A DNA stretch of 64,000 nt from Epiperipatus broadwayi (GCA_028023455.1 JAQFVV010000032.1:3290001-3354000), one strand, 5' to 3'. Counted from the stretch's first letter, positions 35,880 to 48,051 are shown. Program-made: numbers and translations. The notes: generated by a model from the letters alone, not told the origin.

Positions 35880-36130
35880 AGGTTGAATTTTTAACACCTT
35901 TCCATTGAATGATTACATTCTTTATTACTGAGCTTTTTGGAGATATTTTAAGAGATGAGACAAGAAAATGGTAGCCAAAACATTCGTGCATTGTTTAATA
36001 TTCATGATAATGATAGATCAAATTTAAGTGGACATGTATTTTTAAATAGTATTCATATTTTGATAGCTTTTGAATCAATAGCAAATACACTTTTGACACA
36101 GTCCTTCATTCAATATTAATACACATTGAA
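35880..36130. other. Likely intron
   Basis: AT-rich, no open frame. Confidence 0.3.
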
Positions 36131-36132
36131 GG

Positions 36133-36285
36133 TCATCTTAACCAAAATCCATTCTTGTGTGTCATAGTACGGGAAACCATTGTGGAAACTACATTAATCA
36201 ATGAATTAATAGAGTTAGGGGTACGATTTGCTATTGAAATAGAGTGTACTGAGAGCCCTCCCGAGCACTGGTCTGCTGCCTCCAT
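36133..36285 (-). CDS. Possible start exon MEAADQCSGG..., unknown
   Basis: A minus-strand ATG at 36285 sits inside AAAATGGAGGC, a YY1-like motif that often overlaps start codons of housekeeping genes. The frame is open for 50 codons (MEAADQCSGGLSVHS...) and ends in a stop at 36133. No domain and no strong donor are seen. The upstream motif cluster (36278-36368) is the main reason to mention it. Confidence 0.25.
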   Translation of the reverse strand: MEAADQCSGGLSVHSISIANRTPNSINSLINVVSTMVSRTMTHKNGFWLR

Positions 36286-36368
36286 TTTCTTGCCTGTTAC
36301 GTCACATGGCTGACTGACTTCATGTTTGCGCATGAGTGGACAGGAGTTGTATCATCACTCATGCGCAA
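36278..36368 (-). promoter_or_regulatory. NRF1/CRE/YY1-like promoter cluster
   Basis: Read on the minus strand: two GCGCATG half-sites in a perfect 13-bp inverted repeat (36326-36338 and 36356-36368, 17-base loop), then TGACGTAA (36297-36304) overlapping a CACATG-type E-box, then AAAATGGAGGC (36278-36289). NRF1, CRE and YY1 sites are the classic parts of TATA-less promoters. Here they stand in a GC-rich island within AT-rich DNA. It could be a gene promoter or the promoter of an unrecognised transposon. Confidence 0.4.
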
Positions 36369-36429
36369 CTACCCCCTGGGTTTCCAAGTACAATTCCCAA
36401 CGCAATTTACCTCAAGGATTTTTAAAGGA

Positions 36430-37375
36430 GATAAGCAATACTGATAAAAATGGAATTTTTATTCCATTTTTTCTTTGTTCTTTTTTTAACGCTTCCTAAT
36501 AAATCAACTTTACAAAGCTTTCTAGTTCAGAATTTTGGTTGACAAAACTTTATTCATCTGATTTTCTTTTTTTTAAAAAAGGTCTCTTTAAATGACTGCA
36601 AGTTTAGCCACTTTTCCATTTTATATGGTAGCCTACTGTCCTTATAGAAAAAGTTTTAAAAGCTATCTATTGTTCCATCCTAAGAAATGATAATAATAAA
36701 AAAACGAAACAAATTTATGATCAGATTTAATTTATAATTTTTATTTTCTGATTATAATATTGATATTTGTTTTTATGCACATAGTTATATGTTTCAAGCG
36801 TGTGTGCTTGTTTCTAATATTTTTCACAAATTGGCCTAAATATAATATTAAGAACAGTAATAAAGAATTATTAAAATTAATTATTGAAAACAATGAATAA
36901 ATTTGTTGGATATATAAAAATGATAGTGTAAATTTTTTATTACGTGATCAAATTACACAAAACATATATATATATGTGCATGTGTGTTAGATATATACCC
37001 ACATACACATATATGTGTTGTGTATAAAGTTACGATTCATGTAGGTGTTAAGATTTTTAATACAAAAAATAAAAATTAATTAGTCTACGGCAGGGCAAAG
37101 AATCTTTTCAATTGCGGATGATGAGAATTTAAGCGGTTTTTCATACTTGTTTTTTTTTTACCTTCTAAATAGATGACCAATTATCGACCAGTAGTGAATA
37201 GTTCGGTTACTTGAAAGCTAAATCTTAGCACATGTATACTTTTTAATAATTAAATATTATGATCAATCAATAAAATAAATAAATATTTTTTAAAACCCAT
37301 AAGCAATTTATTAGAAGTTTTACAATATTTATAATAATATTTGACTACAAGTATAATGTATACATTGAACTTTAG
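36430..37375. other. AT-rich DNA without recognised genes
   Basis: Short TA/TG repeats at about 36965-37015. The exon expected after 35874 was not found here. Confidence 0.4.
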
Positions 37376-37379
37376 ATGT

Positions 37380-37860
37380 TATTAGAGGGGATTTGAATAC
37401 AGACTTTCAAGTTATCTTCAGCTATCCACTCCATCTTATATAAACGATATATATGACCAGGTCCTGTATATGAAGCATCAGAGTGACTTAAAGTCAATAT
37501 GGATATGACAGTAATATTGGCATCAACAAGGGCTTTGAGCATTCCATCATCAGATTTTCAATAATATGAATGGCTGAAGAGTTGGGGGATGGTGACGATT
37601 GAAGTATTCCCATTAAAGTTTGAAGATTTGCTATCTTAATATAAAATGAGCACTGATTATATATGTGTGTGGGAGATGATGATCTGAACCAATTGATGTG
37701 CCAGTTCAGCATGAAATACATATATACATATATTGGAGATCATTTATGTTTTTGATGTATGTGGTCATGTATATCAGTTATATAAGTTGAAGTTGATAGC
37801 TAAAGAAAGCTTGAAAGTCTATATTCAAATTTTCCTCTAATATTATTAATAACAAGTAAA
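37380..37860 (+). repeat. Diverged single-arm copy of foldback family 1
   Basis: GCATTCCATCATCAGATTTT, TTGAAGATTTGCTATCTTAATAT and TGTGTGGGAGATGATGATCTG match the right arm at 9835-9980 at roughly 75% by eye. The hammerhead region is decayed: CTGATGA reads TTGATGT at 37693-37699. Only one arm is present. Confidence 0.65.
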
Positions 37861-38154
37861 ATGCTATAAAAATTTCTATTAAAAAAAAGATAGCAAATAA
37901 TGGAAATATACAATATAACTACAATGCTTTATGAATAATATTTCTGCACTATGATTTTCACTACACTACTTTCATACCAAGTAGGAACTGGTTTTTATCT
38001 CTTTTTGATGCCCTGTGAAGGGATGTAAACATAAATATATGATTAAAGATGTGAAAAAGATGTGTGAGCTCCAAAATGCATAATTTATGCTGAACCAGCA
38101 CTTATCAGTCAGCCCAGATCTCAATTTCTTACATATATCTTTATCATCAAAACA

Positions 38155-38580
38155 TCACATTTCATATGCTTACCCAGACTGTTAATAACACTAGCAAACT
38201 CTCCATACAATATTGCCACCAAGCGCAAGTCTTCAGTAATTAATGGATGCAGGAAGATTTGTGCATAAAATCCCTATCTAGTGCATACTCATCCAATATC
38301 CTCAGACTAGTTTCTAGCTTGTGGCTTTCATCAGTGAGAAAGGAACCTTGGAGGCCTTGCACTTTGGTTTGCATTGAATGGCACTACTGTATGGAGAGTT
38401 TAGCCTCTGTGTAAGCATAAAGAATGGTGATCATGCTCCTGACTGATGAAAGCCAAAAGCTAGAAACTAGTCTGGTGATCTTGGGATTTTATGCACAAAC
38501 CTTCCTGCATCCATTGATTGCTGAAGGCTTGCACTTGGTGGCACTACTGTATGGAGAGTTTGTTAGCATATCTTTATCAT
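38155..38580. repeat. Compound foldback element, family 2, copy 3
   Basis: A left arm from about 38206 (GCAAACTCTCCATACAAT) is followed by an inner piece that is itself an element end (GGCACTACTGTATGGAGAGT, about 38380), then a right arm ending GGAGAGTTTG (38570). Hammerhead-like cores lie on the minus strand (about 38299-38341) and the plus strand (38443-38472; CTGATGA, AGC/GCT, GAAAC, TA, GTC). The minus-strand core keeps stem I with an A-U where copy 2 has G-U. Confidence 0.65.
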
Positions 38581-38589
38581 TATTCAGTA

Positions 38590-39530
38590 TATATAGATAG
38601 TTAATTACTACAGTTTAATAGTTAAGTGACAAAGTTACTGCTCTCAAAACTTTGACACAAACCACCTAATGAAATTATATGGGGATCATACATTTTTTTT
38701 CACTTGTTTTTGATCATACGTTTATGATTACAACCCTCCACAAGATGTTAATAGCGGATAGAAACCAGTCGCTACCTTGCGTGAGTGATGTAGTGAAAAT
38801 TATATCACAGAAATATTAAGTGGATAATCTCTAGTCTAATGAATGTCTAATAAAAATTATTGATTTACGATTCCTTATCTTTCGAAATTCTTTTATTATA
38901 AGTATAGGTTCTAGTATTCTTTTACTTTATCAATGAAGTTGCCTTTGTATAAAAAACTTAACATACGTCACGTGCACACACTCACATATAGAGCATATAT
39001 TACTATATATATTGTTATTTATTACTTCAAATTATTTTTTATCATGAAGAAATATATATATCTTAGAGAGATAATTAATAAAATGATGTAAAAATAAAAA
39101 TGCAACACGAGTTATCATCAACAGTAGATGAAGAGCAGCAGAAAGTCAGAAGCACACATCGATTTTAAACTACTCTTTATTTTTTTTTTATTTATTGTTA
39201 TGTAAATAAATATCTTATACATAACAAAAGCTTGAAAGAGGGAAAGTGTTCAGCAAAGTCTAATTTTTCGCTAAATCTTTATTTCATATAAATATATTAT
39301 CAAATATAGTTTGTACCAAGGCAACATTTCTTCAGTAATTAATATGCACTTATTATAGGACATTAAAATAGCTTTAAAATCTTTGCAATTCTCTTTCCCA
39401 AAAATTAATTAATATTAAATGCTAGTAGAAAACTTCATTGAATTTGTAATGATCTTGAAAAGTTTAAGAATCAATATATTGTAATATTCTGACTTTCATT
39501 TGGAATTGACTGACATCTTTAGTAACTCAA
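38590..39530. other. AT-rich DNA without recognised genes
   Basis: Nothing recognised. Confidence 0.4.
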
Positions 39531-39534
39531 TAAA

Positions 39535-39694
39535 TTCATATATATATTGCTTACAATAATTCCCCTCATATATACTTTAATGCAAATTTTAAAAAAATAT
39601 AATTTCTTTATTTTCCTGACAGTTTCAACTGTCCTGCAGTCTTCATCAAAGATATAATATTGAGTGATATAAACATAAAACCATTACTTCATAT
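39535..39694 (-). repeat. Dispersed repeat (family 3), right part, split by the RTE
   Basis: On the minus strand this matches 45908-46065: TATGTTTATATCA, GAAGACTGCAGGACAGTTG, AGGAAAATAAA and TATTGTAAGCAATATATAT. The other half of the same copy lies at 41917-42020, on the far side of the RTE insertion. A hammerhead-like core is at about 39612-39650 (TGATGA, GACTG/CAGTT stem, GAAAC, TGTC). Confidence 0.7.
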
Positions 39695-41917
39695 AAAGGT
39701 ACAGCAGAATTGGATAATATTTTGACTAACAGAAAATACATATTTCAAGATTGTAATGTTCTTAATAAATTTAACACAGGAAGTGATCATCGATTAGTAA
39801 GGTGTAAGTTACGTGTTAATGTAAAACTAGAGAGACAAAAATTATTGAGAAAAACAATATTTACAGTTGATATTCCTAATCTTCAGAAACATTCTAATGA
39901 ATTTAAATTACAACTTACAAATAGGTTTCAAGTGTTAGGAGATTTTGAAGAGGATTCAGATTTGAATGAAATTAATATGAAAATAACTGATACACTTTTA
40001 AAAACTGCAACAAAGATAGCTGGTAGAAAAAAGCAGCAATTGACTAATAAAATTTCTACTGAGACTAGAGAATTTATGAAGAAAAGAAGGAATATGAAGA
40101 TATACAAAAATGATATATTAAAAAGAATTGAATATCTTGAATTTTGTAAAATGGTACGGAAAAGAGTTGAAAATGATATAAGAAAGTATAACTGTGAAAT
40201 AGCAAGGAAAGCTGTAGAAGAAAATAAAAGTCTCAAGAATGTTAAACAACATTTTGGTATTGGTAGGAAATTTATATCTGCAATAAGAAAAAAAGATGGA
40301 ATTATTACTAAAAAGAGAGATGACATCATGAAATTTGTAGAAGATTTTTATCAAGAATTATATAGTAATAAAGAACAAGTACCTCCTATATCTATTACAT
40401 CTTCCGAATTGCCCAGAATTTTAAATGAAGAAGTGAGACATGCAATTAAATGTATGAAGAAAGGAAAGGCTCCAGGAAATGATGGAATTATAATTGATAT
40501 ATTAAAAGGAGGTGAAGAAATAGAAACAATTTTAGCAAAGTTATATACCAAATGTTTAAATGATAAAGATGTACCGGAAGATTGGAAGAATGCAGTAATA
40601 ATATTAATATTTAAAAAAGGTGATAAAGAAGATATTAGAAATTACAGACCTATCAGCCTTTTATCAGTTTTATATAAAATTTTTACCAAGATAATTACAA
40701 CTCGTCTACAGAGAATTTTGGATTTCCACCAACTAAGAGAACAAGCTGGATTTAAAAGTGGTTTTAGTACAATAGATCATATCCAGGTATTGAGAGAAGT
40801 CATAGAAAGGACAAATGAATATGAGTTGTCATTATGTTTTGGATTTGTAGATTATGAAAAGGCATTCGATTCTATACACATTTCTTCAGTGATTAAAGCA
40901 TTGGATCATCAAGGTATAAATCCAGGATATTGTCATATTTTAAAGAATATTTATAAAAATGCAACAGCAACAATTAGATTACATAATGATACTGGAAAAA
41001 TCAACATTGAGAAAGGTGTAAGGTAAGGTGACTCCATATCTCCAAAACGTTTTACAGCAGTGCTGCAAGAAGTATTTTGTGGATTAAAATGGGAAACTAA
41101 AGGAATGAAAGTAAATGGAGAGTATTTAAGTCGTTTAGATTTTGCAGATGACGTAGTTGTTTTTGCAAATAATGCTTCAGAGCTGCAGGAGTTAGCAGAT
41201 GAAAGTAGAAAAGTAGGACTAAAGATAAATGTTAAAAAGACTAAAGTAACGTTTAATCGATTTGCTCAAAATATGAAAATAAAGATTGATTATAAAAAAT
41301 TAGAAGAAGTTAACAGTTACAAATACCTAGGTCAGATTATTAATACAGATGGAAACATAATGGAGGAAATTAATCATAGAATTAAACTTGGTTGGAGTGC
41401 TTTTGGTAGAAATAACTTGATACTAAAAGGAAATATGCCTATGTGTTTGAAAAAAATGGTTTTTAACAAATGTGTTTTACCAGTTCTTACTTATGGATCT
41501 GAGACTTGGACACTTAATAGAAGAGCAATACAGAGACTTCAGACCACTCAAAGGAGTATGGAGAGATGTATGTTGGGAGTAACAAGAAGAGATTGAAAAT
41601 GCAATGTATGGTTAAGACAACAAACAGGTGTTACTGACCTTATTGAAAAAATTAAAAGATTGAAATGGAGTTGGGCTGGACATATTGCTACAAGAAATGA
41701 TAATAGATGGACAATTGAAATTTTAAACTGGATTCCAAGAGATTGTAAAAGACCCAGAAAGAGACCACATGTGAGATGGATGGATGAAATAAGAAAATGT
41801 GCAGGGGTGTTGTGGAAAAGAGAAGCTAAAGATTGGAGAAGTTGGATTAAACTTGGAGAGACCTTCATCCTGCAGTGGATTGATAATGGTTGATGATGAT
41901 GATGATGATGACATACA
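39695..41917 (+). mobile_element. 5'-truncated RTE-clade LINE
   Basis: The element starts inside the endonuclease and ends in a GATGAT microsatellite (about 41891-41911), as RTE elements do. It lies inside a family 3 repeat, whose halves flank it and whose uninterrupted copy is at 45771-46065. Roughly the first 1 kb of a full element is missing. No clear target-site duplication remains. A sister fragment is at 13115-13535. Confidence 0.9.
39698..41893 (+). pseudogene. RTE endonuclease/reverse transcriptase, two in-frame stops
   Basis: One continuous frame holds the endonuclease end (LDNILTNR, NTGSDHRLV at 39776-39799), a lysine-rich linker, the RT domain (KGKAPGNDGI; NYRPISLLS; catalytic FVDYEKAFD at 40844-40870; GVR then GDSIS; FADD at 41141-41152; KYLGQIINTDG), and the RTE C-terminal block (SMERCMLGVTRRD, then KWSWAGHIATR, RKRPHVRWMDE, ILQW). 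Two stops break it: TAA at 41024 in place of the Gln of GVRQGD, and TGA at 41594 after RRD. Both fit single C-to-T changes, and no frameshift is seen. The catalytic motifs are otherwise intact, so the copy is fairly young. Confidence 0.9.
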
Positions 41918-42020
41918 TACAATGTATATCAAACATATATACATACATATCCTCAAATCATATATATATACAAAATCCATATATTTATACATCCATAGAC
42001 AGATATATAATCTACATGTA
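41917..42020 (-). repeat. Dispersed repeat (family 3), left part
   Basis: Its reverse complement matches 45771-45885: GTAGATTATATAT, GGATTTTGTATAT and GATTTGAGGATATGTATGT. See 39535-39694 for the other half. Confidence 0.7.
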
Positions 42021-42029
42021 AAAATACAT

Positions 42030-42518
42030 ATATAAATAAAATATATACAAAAAGACATATCAAATACACAATTTTTATATTATTATTTTTTAAAAACTAT
42101 TTTAATTTTAATTTTTTAAAAAAACTATCCTTTATTACTTCTTTATCAATTTTACTTTACTTTCTACTTTTTATCCTACATCTTTTCTTTCTATCTATCA
42201 TTTTACATTATTATTTAATATATTTTATCATCTTTTATTTTAATACCTATAAATTTAATGCCTATAAATTTAAAATGGTAAAAGTTAAATTTATAGGTAT
42301 TAAAATAAAAGATGGTAAAATATATTAAATAATAATGTAAAGTGATAGATAGGAAGAAAAGATGTAGAGTAAAAAGTAGAAAATAAAGTAAAATTGATAA
42401 AGAAGTAATAAAGGGTAGTTTTTTTAAAAAATTAAAAATAAAATAGGTTTTTAAATAAAATAATAAATATAAAAATTGTATATTTGATATATCTTTTTGT
42501 ATATATTTTATTTATATT
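42030..42518. repeat. 490-bp near-perfect hairpin (foldback MITE?)
   Basis: Arms 42030-42257 and 42286-42518 are reverse complements of about 230 bp with few mismatches, around a 28-bp spacer. The composition is almost pure A+T with polypurine/polypyrimidine asymmetry (one arm T/C-rich, the other A/G-rich). No terminal motif, coding frame or second copy was recognised. Confidence 0.85.
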
Positions 42519-42739
42519 GTAACATAATTAAAGAGTTCAAAAGATATTACCATACCTGAGCAAAGGAGTCCAAATATCAAGAATTATGGGGAAATTGTTA
42601 ATAACCAGTATTATAAACTCAGGTATATGGTAATCACGTACTAGTAATTCAATAAAATATAGCTCAGGTATACAGACAGTAATCTTATCCACTTTCATTT
42701 CTTGGTTTGATGTTAAGTGCATGTTTAAACAAATACTAA

Positions 42740-42870
42740 GTGAATATGGTCTAGCAGGGTGCCACTAGATTATCTGAATCTAGACACGGTTATATCTAAT
42801 AACCTTTCACATGTACTGGGTTTGAATCCCTTTTTGGTACTTTATTTCTAATAAAAATGAGAGATTTTGC
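42740..42870 (+). repeat. tRNA-like (class II) SINE remnant
   Basis: Box A TGGTCTAGCAGG (42747-42758) and box B GGTTTGAATCC (42819-42829) are 60 bases apart, suggesting a tRNA with a long variable arm. Between them are a 7-bp hairpin (CTAGATT/AATCTAG) and a 6-bp hairpin (GGTTAT/ATAACC). There are mismatches in the acceptor region, so I do not call a tRNA gene. Confidence 0.45.
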
Positions 42871-42874
42871 TTTT

Positions 42875-45540
42875 TGAGCCATATCACTATAAGCACTAAT
42901 AGTTAGGTAAAAGTAAAACATCTTTAAACCACAGTGGAGTTCATTGAACATAAATCATTTCTCAGATCTTAACATAACAAATGTGTTTCAATATTTTTAT
43001 AAGTTCACTAGCTCAGATTATATATAACTAATTTAGGATGGCAATTCACTCATCCTTGCATGAAATAGATGATGGGATGTGGTTATAATAATACTAAGAG
43101 ATCACTAAATATTATAAAATCAATATTTATTTATGGCCTTTAAACAGTTAAACAGCTCATTAATTAAAACGTTGATGACGATGATGATGATGATGATAAT
43201 AATAACGATAATGACAAGGGTTTCAACTACAGCTCTAGGACTAAGCCTAAACATAAAACTAAATTTTATAAAGAAATTCATAATTATTGCTTAATTTTAG
43301 CATATTTACTTATATCTTAAATAACTAATATTCAACCATTGATGATGATGAATAATCACACTTAACAAAGACTACACTTAATGAAATATATACGCCTCGT
43401 TTAATAAAACAAACTAATATTTATTACTACATTTCTAACATATACATAAAAATTTCTAGATAATATGAAAATTGACATGAATAATAATAATAATAATTGA
43501 TTATATAACAATCCTCAGATTAATTTTAAGTTCTTCCCCCTTTCCCTTCAAATGTATTTTGTATTAAGTTGGACGTCACATTGACCATGATTTTCACTCC
43601 ATGAGAAAAGTATTTTAAGAAAAAAAAATATTATCTGCTCATTAGCACACATACTTTAAAAATCCAACATGTAAATAGAATGTAAAAAAAAATGTTAGTA
43701 GAATTGAAAGAGCAAGTTTTAGAAACAAGTTTTAAATTATTTTCTCCCCCCTCTCTTCTACCTCTGAAATGCTATACTTAATGAAACAAACTAATCTAAT
43801 ATTCTAACACTACTTGTTACTCCACATTCAATCGCAATTATACACATATAAAATATCATTATGTATGTGCGTGTTTTATCCCATGATAACAAAATATTAT
43901 TTAAAACCAAAATAATAATATATTAGTTAAAACTAAAATCATAATACCATAAAAAAAATTGTTTTACACATTAATATTTTTCATAACTGTAAAATTAATA
44001 AACAAATAATTTTCATACATTCAAGATAATTTATGAAGCTCAAAGTTATTTTTAGTAAGACATTCTTGTTTTTAATCGATCTGAATAGTCTTTAAAGGTT
44101 CTTTAAATAAAATATACCACTTTATTGCTAAAATGTTTCTTAAGACTGATATCATAAAGAAAATAGATATAAAAAGTCATATTACCGATCTTTTGTTTGT
44201 GGCGAATTTCCAAGGGTTCAAACTTGTCTTGTATAATGTTTATATTTCTGCAGCTACCATTTCCGTTTTACTGGGAACAATCTCTTTCTTGAGGTGTATA
44301 ACTATTTGATGATGGTGACTCTATTGAGGTTATTTGCTTTAGTGGATAATTTGGAAATCATTATATTAATTTTTCTTCTCTTCCTGTCAAGCATGTGGAT
44401 GAAATACAGCAGTTGTTTTCACATTTGTAAATTTTCTTGAGTTTAAAATCAGTTGTTGTAACAATTAATTGGACTTGATGATTAATATTTATCAGTAGAT
44501 TAATTCATCTTCTTTGAATGCAGGTGAATGCTTTCTTCCTTCTATTAAAACATCTTATTTCTCTGGTCAGTTGAAAGGTGTAGAATATTATTTTAGACAC
44601 ATCTTTTCTTTCCTATGTGATGTGCAGCTTCCCCAGATGGTCCGGAACCGATGGGACATACATATAATTTTTCTAGCCAGACATTTCTTATATTTTCAGC
44701 ATTCAATTGGATAGTTTAATAATCTGAATCATAAACAATAATCCTAATAATAATTCAAGACAGCTTTTTATATCCAATTTTTAACTAACTTAACCAATCA
44801 GAGATAGCATCACTTGCTATTTTTGGACAAATTTGTTTTAATTAGATCTCTAATTTATTTTCAACTATATTATTTTTCAACTGAAAAGTTTAATCCTTTT
44901 TCCAGACACTTTTGTTTAAAAAAAAAATAGACTCAATCCTTATTTCCTTTCTTTTCTTTTTTTCTTTCTTTTTAACATCCAGGTAACACTTCAAATCTTT
45001 GAGCTTCCTTCTTTAGATCTTGAGATAAGACAATTTCAAAATTAGAGCTCTGACCCATTATAAGCTTCCAAAGTGAAACAATCATTTACAAAAAAAAATT
45101 GCTACAAAGATCGATATCTGATTAAACAGATTTCCTCTTTTAACAAAAAATTGTACAAAAAAAATAATTTGACAGATTTAATACTTCCTTTTCTTTCAAT
45201 ATTTAGGAAATGTAAATTTTTGTATGTAATGTACACACATCCTTCATTCTTTCAAATCATTCATAAACTAACCTTAAATAATATGATTGCTAGCTTAGTA
45301 ATTATAACCCAATTATTTAATTAAGTCTGTAACTTTTAAATCCCAATTATAATTAAAGAAAAACAAAATAAAAGCATAGAATAAAATATTAGAATTGATC
45401 AAGCATAGGTTAGTTTTAAAGAAAGTTAAAATGTTTAATATTTGAAATATAAAACAATTAAATAATTTACACATACATTGCCTATATGTATGCATTATAA
45501 CTTTGCTTTTTAACAGGAAATTTAAATATTAAATAGTTTA
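42875..45540. other. AT-rich DNA, GAT and AAT microsatellites, no gene recognised
   Basis: GAT/AAT repeats lie at about 43170-43215. A frame at 44514-44714 follows an AG (GAATGCAG) but has no known domain, and its context is weak. Confidence 0.4.
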
Positions 45541-45554
45541 AATGTGTGTATTAC

Positions 45555-45725
45555 CTTTCTATCAACACACAAACAAGTAAAGCATGTAATTGTTGACCCA
45601 TTCTTTCTCTGTTTAAAGCTTTTAGAACTGGACCTTGTAGGGTTTGAACTTGGATGCCCTACAGCTTCATTTATGATTATATAAAAATGTGATGATGATT
45701 TTTGGTTTACCTTTTCTACATGCAC
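45555..45725 (-). repeat. Possible SINE
   Basis: On the minus strand AAGTTCAAACCC resembles a box B and lies in a 7-bp hairpin (TGTAGGG/CCCTACA). The rest is unremarkable. Weak call. Confidence 0.25.
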
Positions 45726-45770
45726 ATTACTATAAATTTAGCTAGTGACTAAATTGTAATGGCACAATAT

Positions 45771-46065
45771 ATATGTAGATTATATATGTGTCTATATATA
45801 TATGTGGATTTTGTATATGTATATGTATATTTATATATATGATTTGAGGATATGTATGTATATATTTTTGATACACATATGTATGTGTGTATATTTTTAT
45901 ATGTATATGAAATAATGATTATATGTTTATATCATTCAATGTTGTAGCTGTGATGAGGACTGCAGGACAGTCGATACTGACAGGAAAATAAATGAATTAT
46001 ATTAAAAAAAATTGCATCGAAGTGTATATGAGGGGAGTTATTGTAAGCAATATATATGAATATAT
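45771..46065 (+). repeat. Family 3 repeat, uninterrupted copy
   Basis: It contains both halves found on either side of the RTE at 39695-41917, joined through about 45886-45907. It carries a degenerate hammerhead-like core at about 45951-45992: TGATGA, GGACTG-CAGGA-CAGTC, then GATAC where GAAAC is expected, and TGAC. This copy is unlikely to cleave. Confidence 0.7.
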
Positions 46066-46129
46066 GAAGATATGCAAAGAAAGTAAAGAAGAAGAATAAG
46101 AACTCAATAAACTATTTTCAAATCATTTA

Positions 46130-47870
46130 AAAACCAACAGCTCAAGGCTTTCTGTTTATTTATATATAATATTTAGTGAATTAAATGTGAAGGTATTTAA
46201 GCTTTACATTCTTAGTTCAAAATGCTTGAGTCTGACTTATTTATATATAAATTGAGCATAGATTAAGATGGGGGTCCCATCTTTTTCTTATAGTTCTGAC
46301 TTGTGTTTGAGAATTGAGAGGTCCATGTGATGTCATTATTCCATCTTATTGACTGACATGTAAGCACATTAAGGTGTATCTGTTGAAAGTTTTAGCTTTC
46401 ATATTATTACAATATTATCTGTTTACACTTAATAAATTTGATATATTTACATTTGTTAAACAATAATAATGAATAGTAATAATAATCTCAGATTCTTAAA
46501 TATTAAATAATTCAGTTGTAAAGAATACTAACTTTGCAATGATAATCTAAAATAATAAGATTATTTAGGTTCTTTTAACTAAATAGCAGTGATAATAACA
46601 ATGAGGCTCTTATTTTTTTAACTCTTATCAACACTTTCTTTCTTTAAAATGAAGTCTAGATTTATCTAAAGATGGGTTTAAATATAATATTGGCTAGCAA
46701 AAATTAATTATCATTTTGGTTCTTTTGTCAAGTTTTCTTAAAATTTAAAATAACTATCTAGTAGTAGCAAAACTAAAGTGATGCAATAGGTAAAAGAGTA
46801 TTTTGTTGTACCAAACCCATTTCCAAGTAATCTAACAAGTATATTAGTAAAGTAATCATATATAAATTTAGTTGCATATATAATGGATGGCGTGAATTGT
46901 ATCAATGTGACAACTTCAAATTTAGTGGATTTTCTGACATATGGATATGACAGATGGCAATGGACATAGAAGTATAATTGAGGAATGAAATCAATATTTA
47001 TTACAAAGATTAAATATATTTTTCTTTTAATGTACAATTTAACAAAAGATAAATTATTTAACGCTACTGTTTACAATAAAATTAAATTTAAAAAACCTTT
47101 ACATCAATTAATACATAATTTAGATATAATACACATTTTATATACCACATCAGTGATGTATTTAGATTATACAAATAAATAAATAAAGAGAAACCTCCTA
47201 CAACTTGAATTTAATTATCAATGATACATACATACTAAGGTGAATTATCACATCTGAATGTACTAATAATATAATTGTAGCTAGTAATATAATAAGATAT
47301 ATTTACACTGAAATTAGTGTACAATTTCTTAATATATAATTAATTATTTAAATGATATAAAGGATAAAAAGTACATTGTATTAGTCTTAGATAATGAAAA
47401 GCTCATGGAGTAGAGAAGTACAAACTCAATACTTTACTCAATATACAATCATTTGAAAATATATAACAAAGAGTGGGCGAATATAATCATGCAAATGCCT
47501 TTTATAATACAGAACTTGAAATACCTAAATATTTATGGGCAATGGTGATTAGAAAACAACATGGGAAGAGCAATACTGGCTTGATGCTACAAGCATATAT
47601 GTGTTCCATTGGTATCTACTGCTATCATAAGGAAAGGCCTAACAAACAATATCTAAGTAAAGTGAGAGATCATCAACATAGTTGCCACAATAAATACATG
47701 ATTATAAGCAGAAATACTGATAATGAAAAGAAAGGCATTAAAGTAATAATTACATGACAAATCTTAAACAACATCTATTCATCTTTATAGTGCATATAGC
47801 AAAAGTATAATCAAAAGACCAATACAAATTTATGTATGAAAAGATAAATAAGTAATTAATTTTAAATTTA
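46130..47870. other. AT-rich DNA without recognised genes
   Basis: Frames at 46738-47182 and 47473-47757 have no recognisable domain. Nothing else was recognised. Confidence 0.4.
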
Positions 47871-47872
47871 TT

Positions 47873-47903
<31 letters not shown>

Positions 47904-48051
47904 GTCAGATGTCACATGACTTATATATAGCTTGCACTTACAAATATGTAAAATTAAGAGCGTGCTAATAGCTCTAAACAAGCTTTTTTTTTATGATAAA
48001 TGCTACTACAAGAGAAGGCATTCAAATCATTTTTATCTTGGATTGTCCCCA

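Noticed and set aside
39928-40551. Minus-strand frames of 66-133 codons
   Set aside because: They are antisense shadows of the RTE reverse transcriptase frame.
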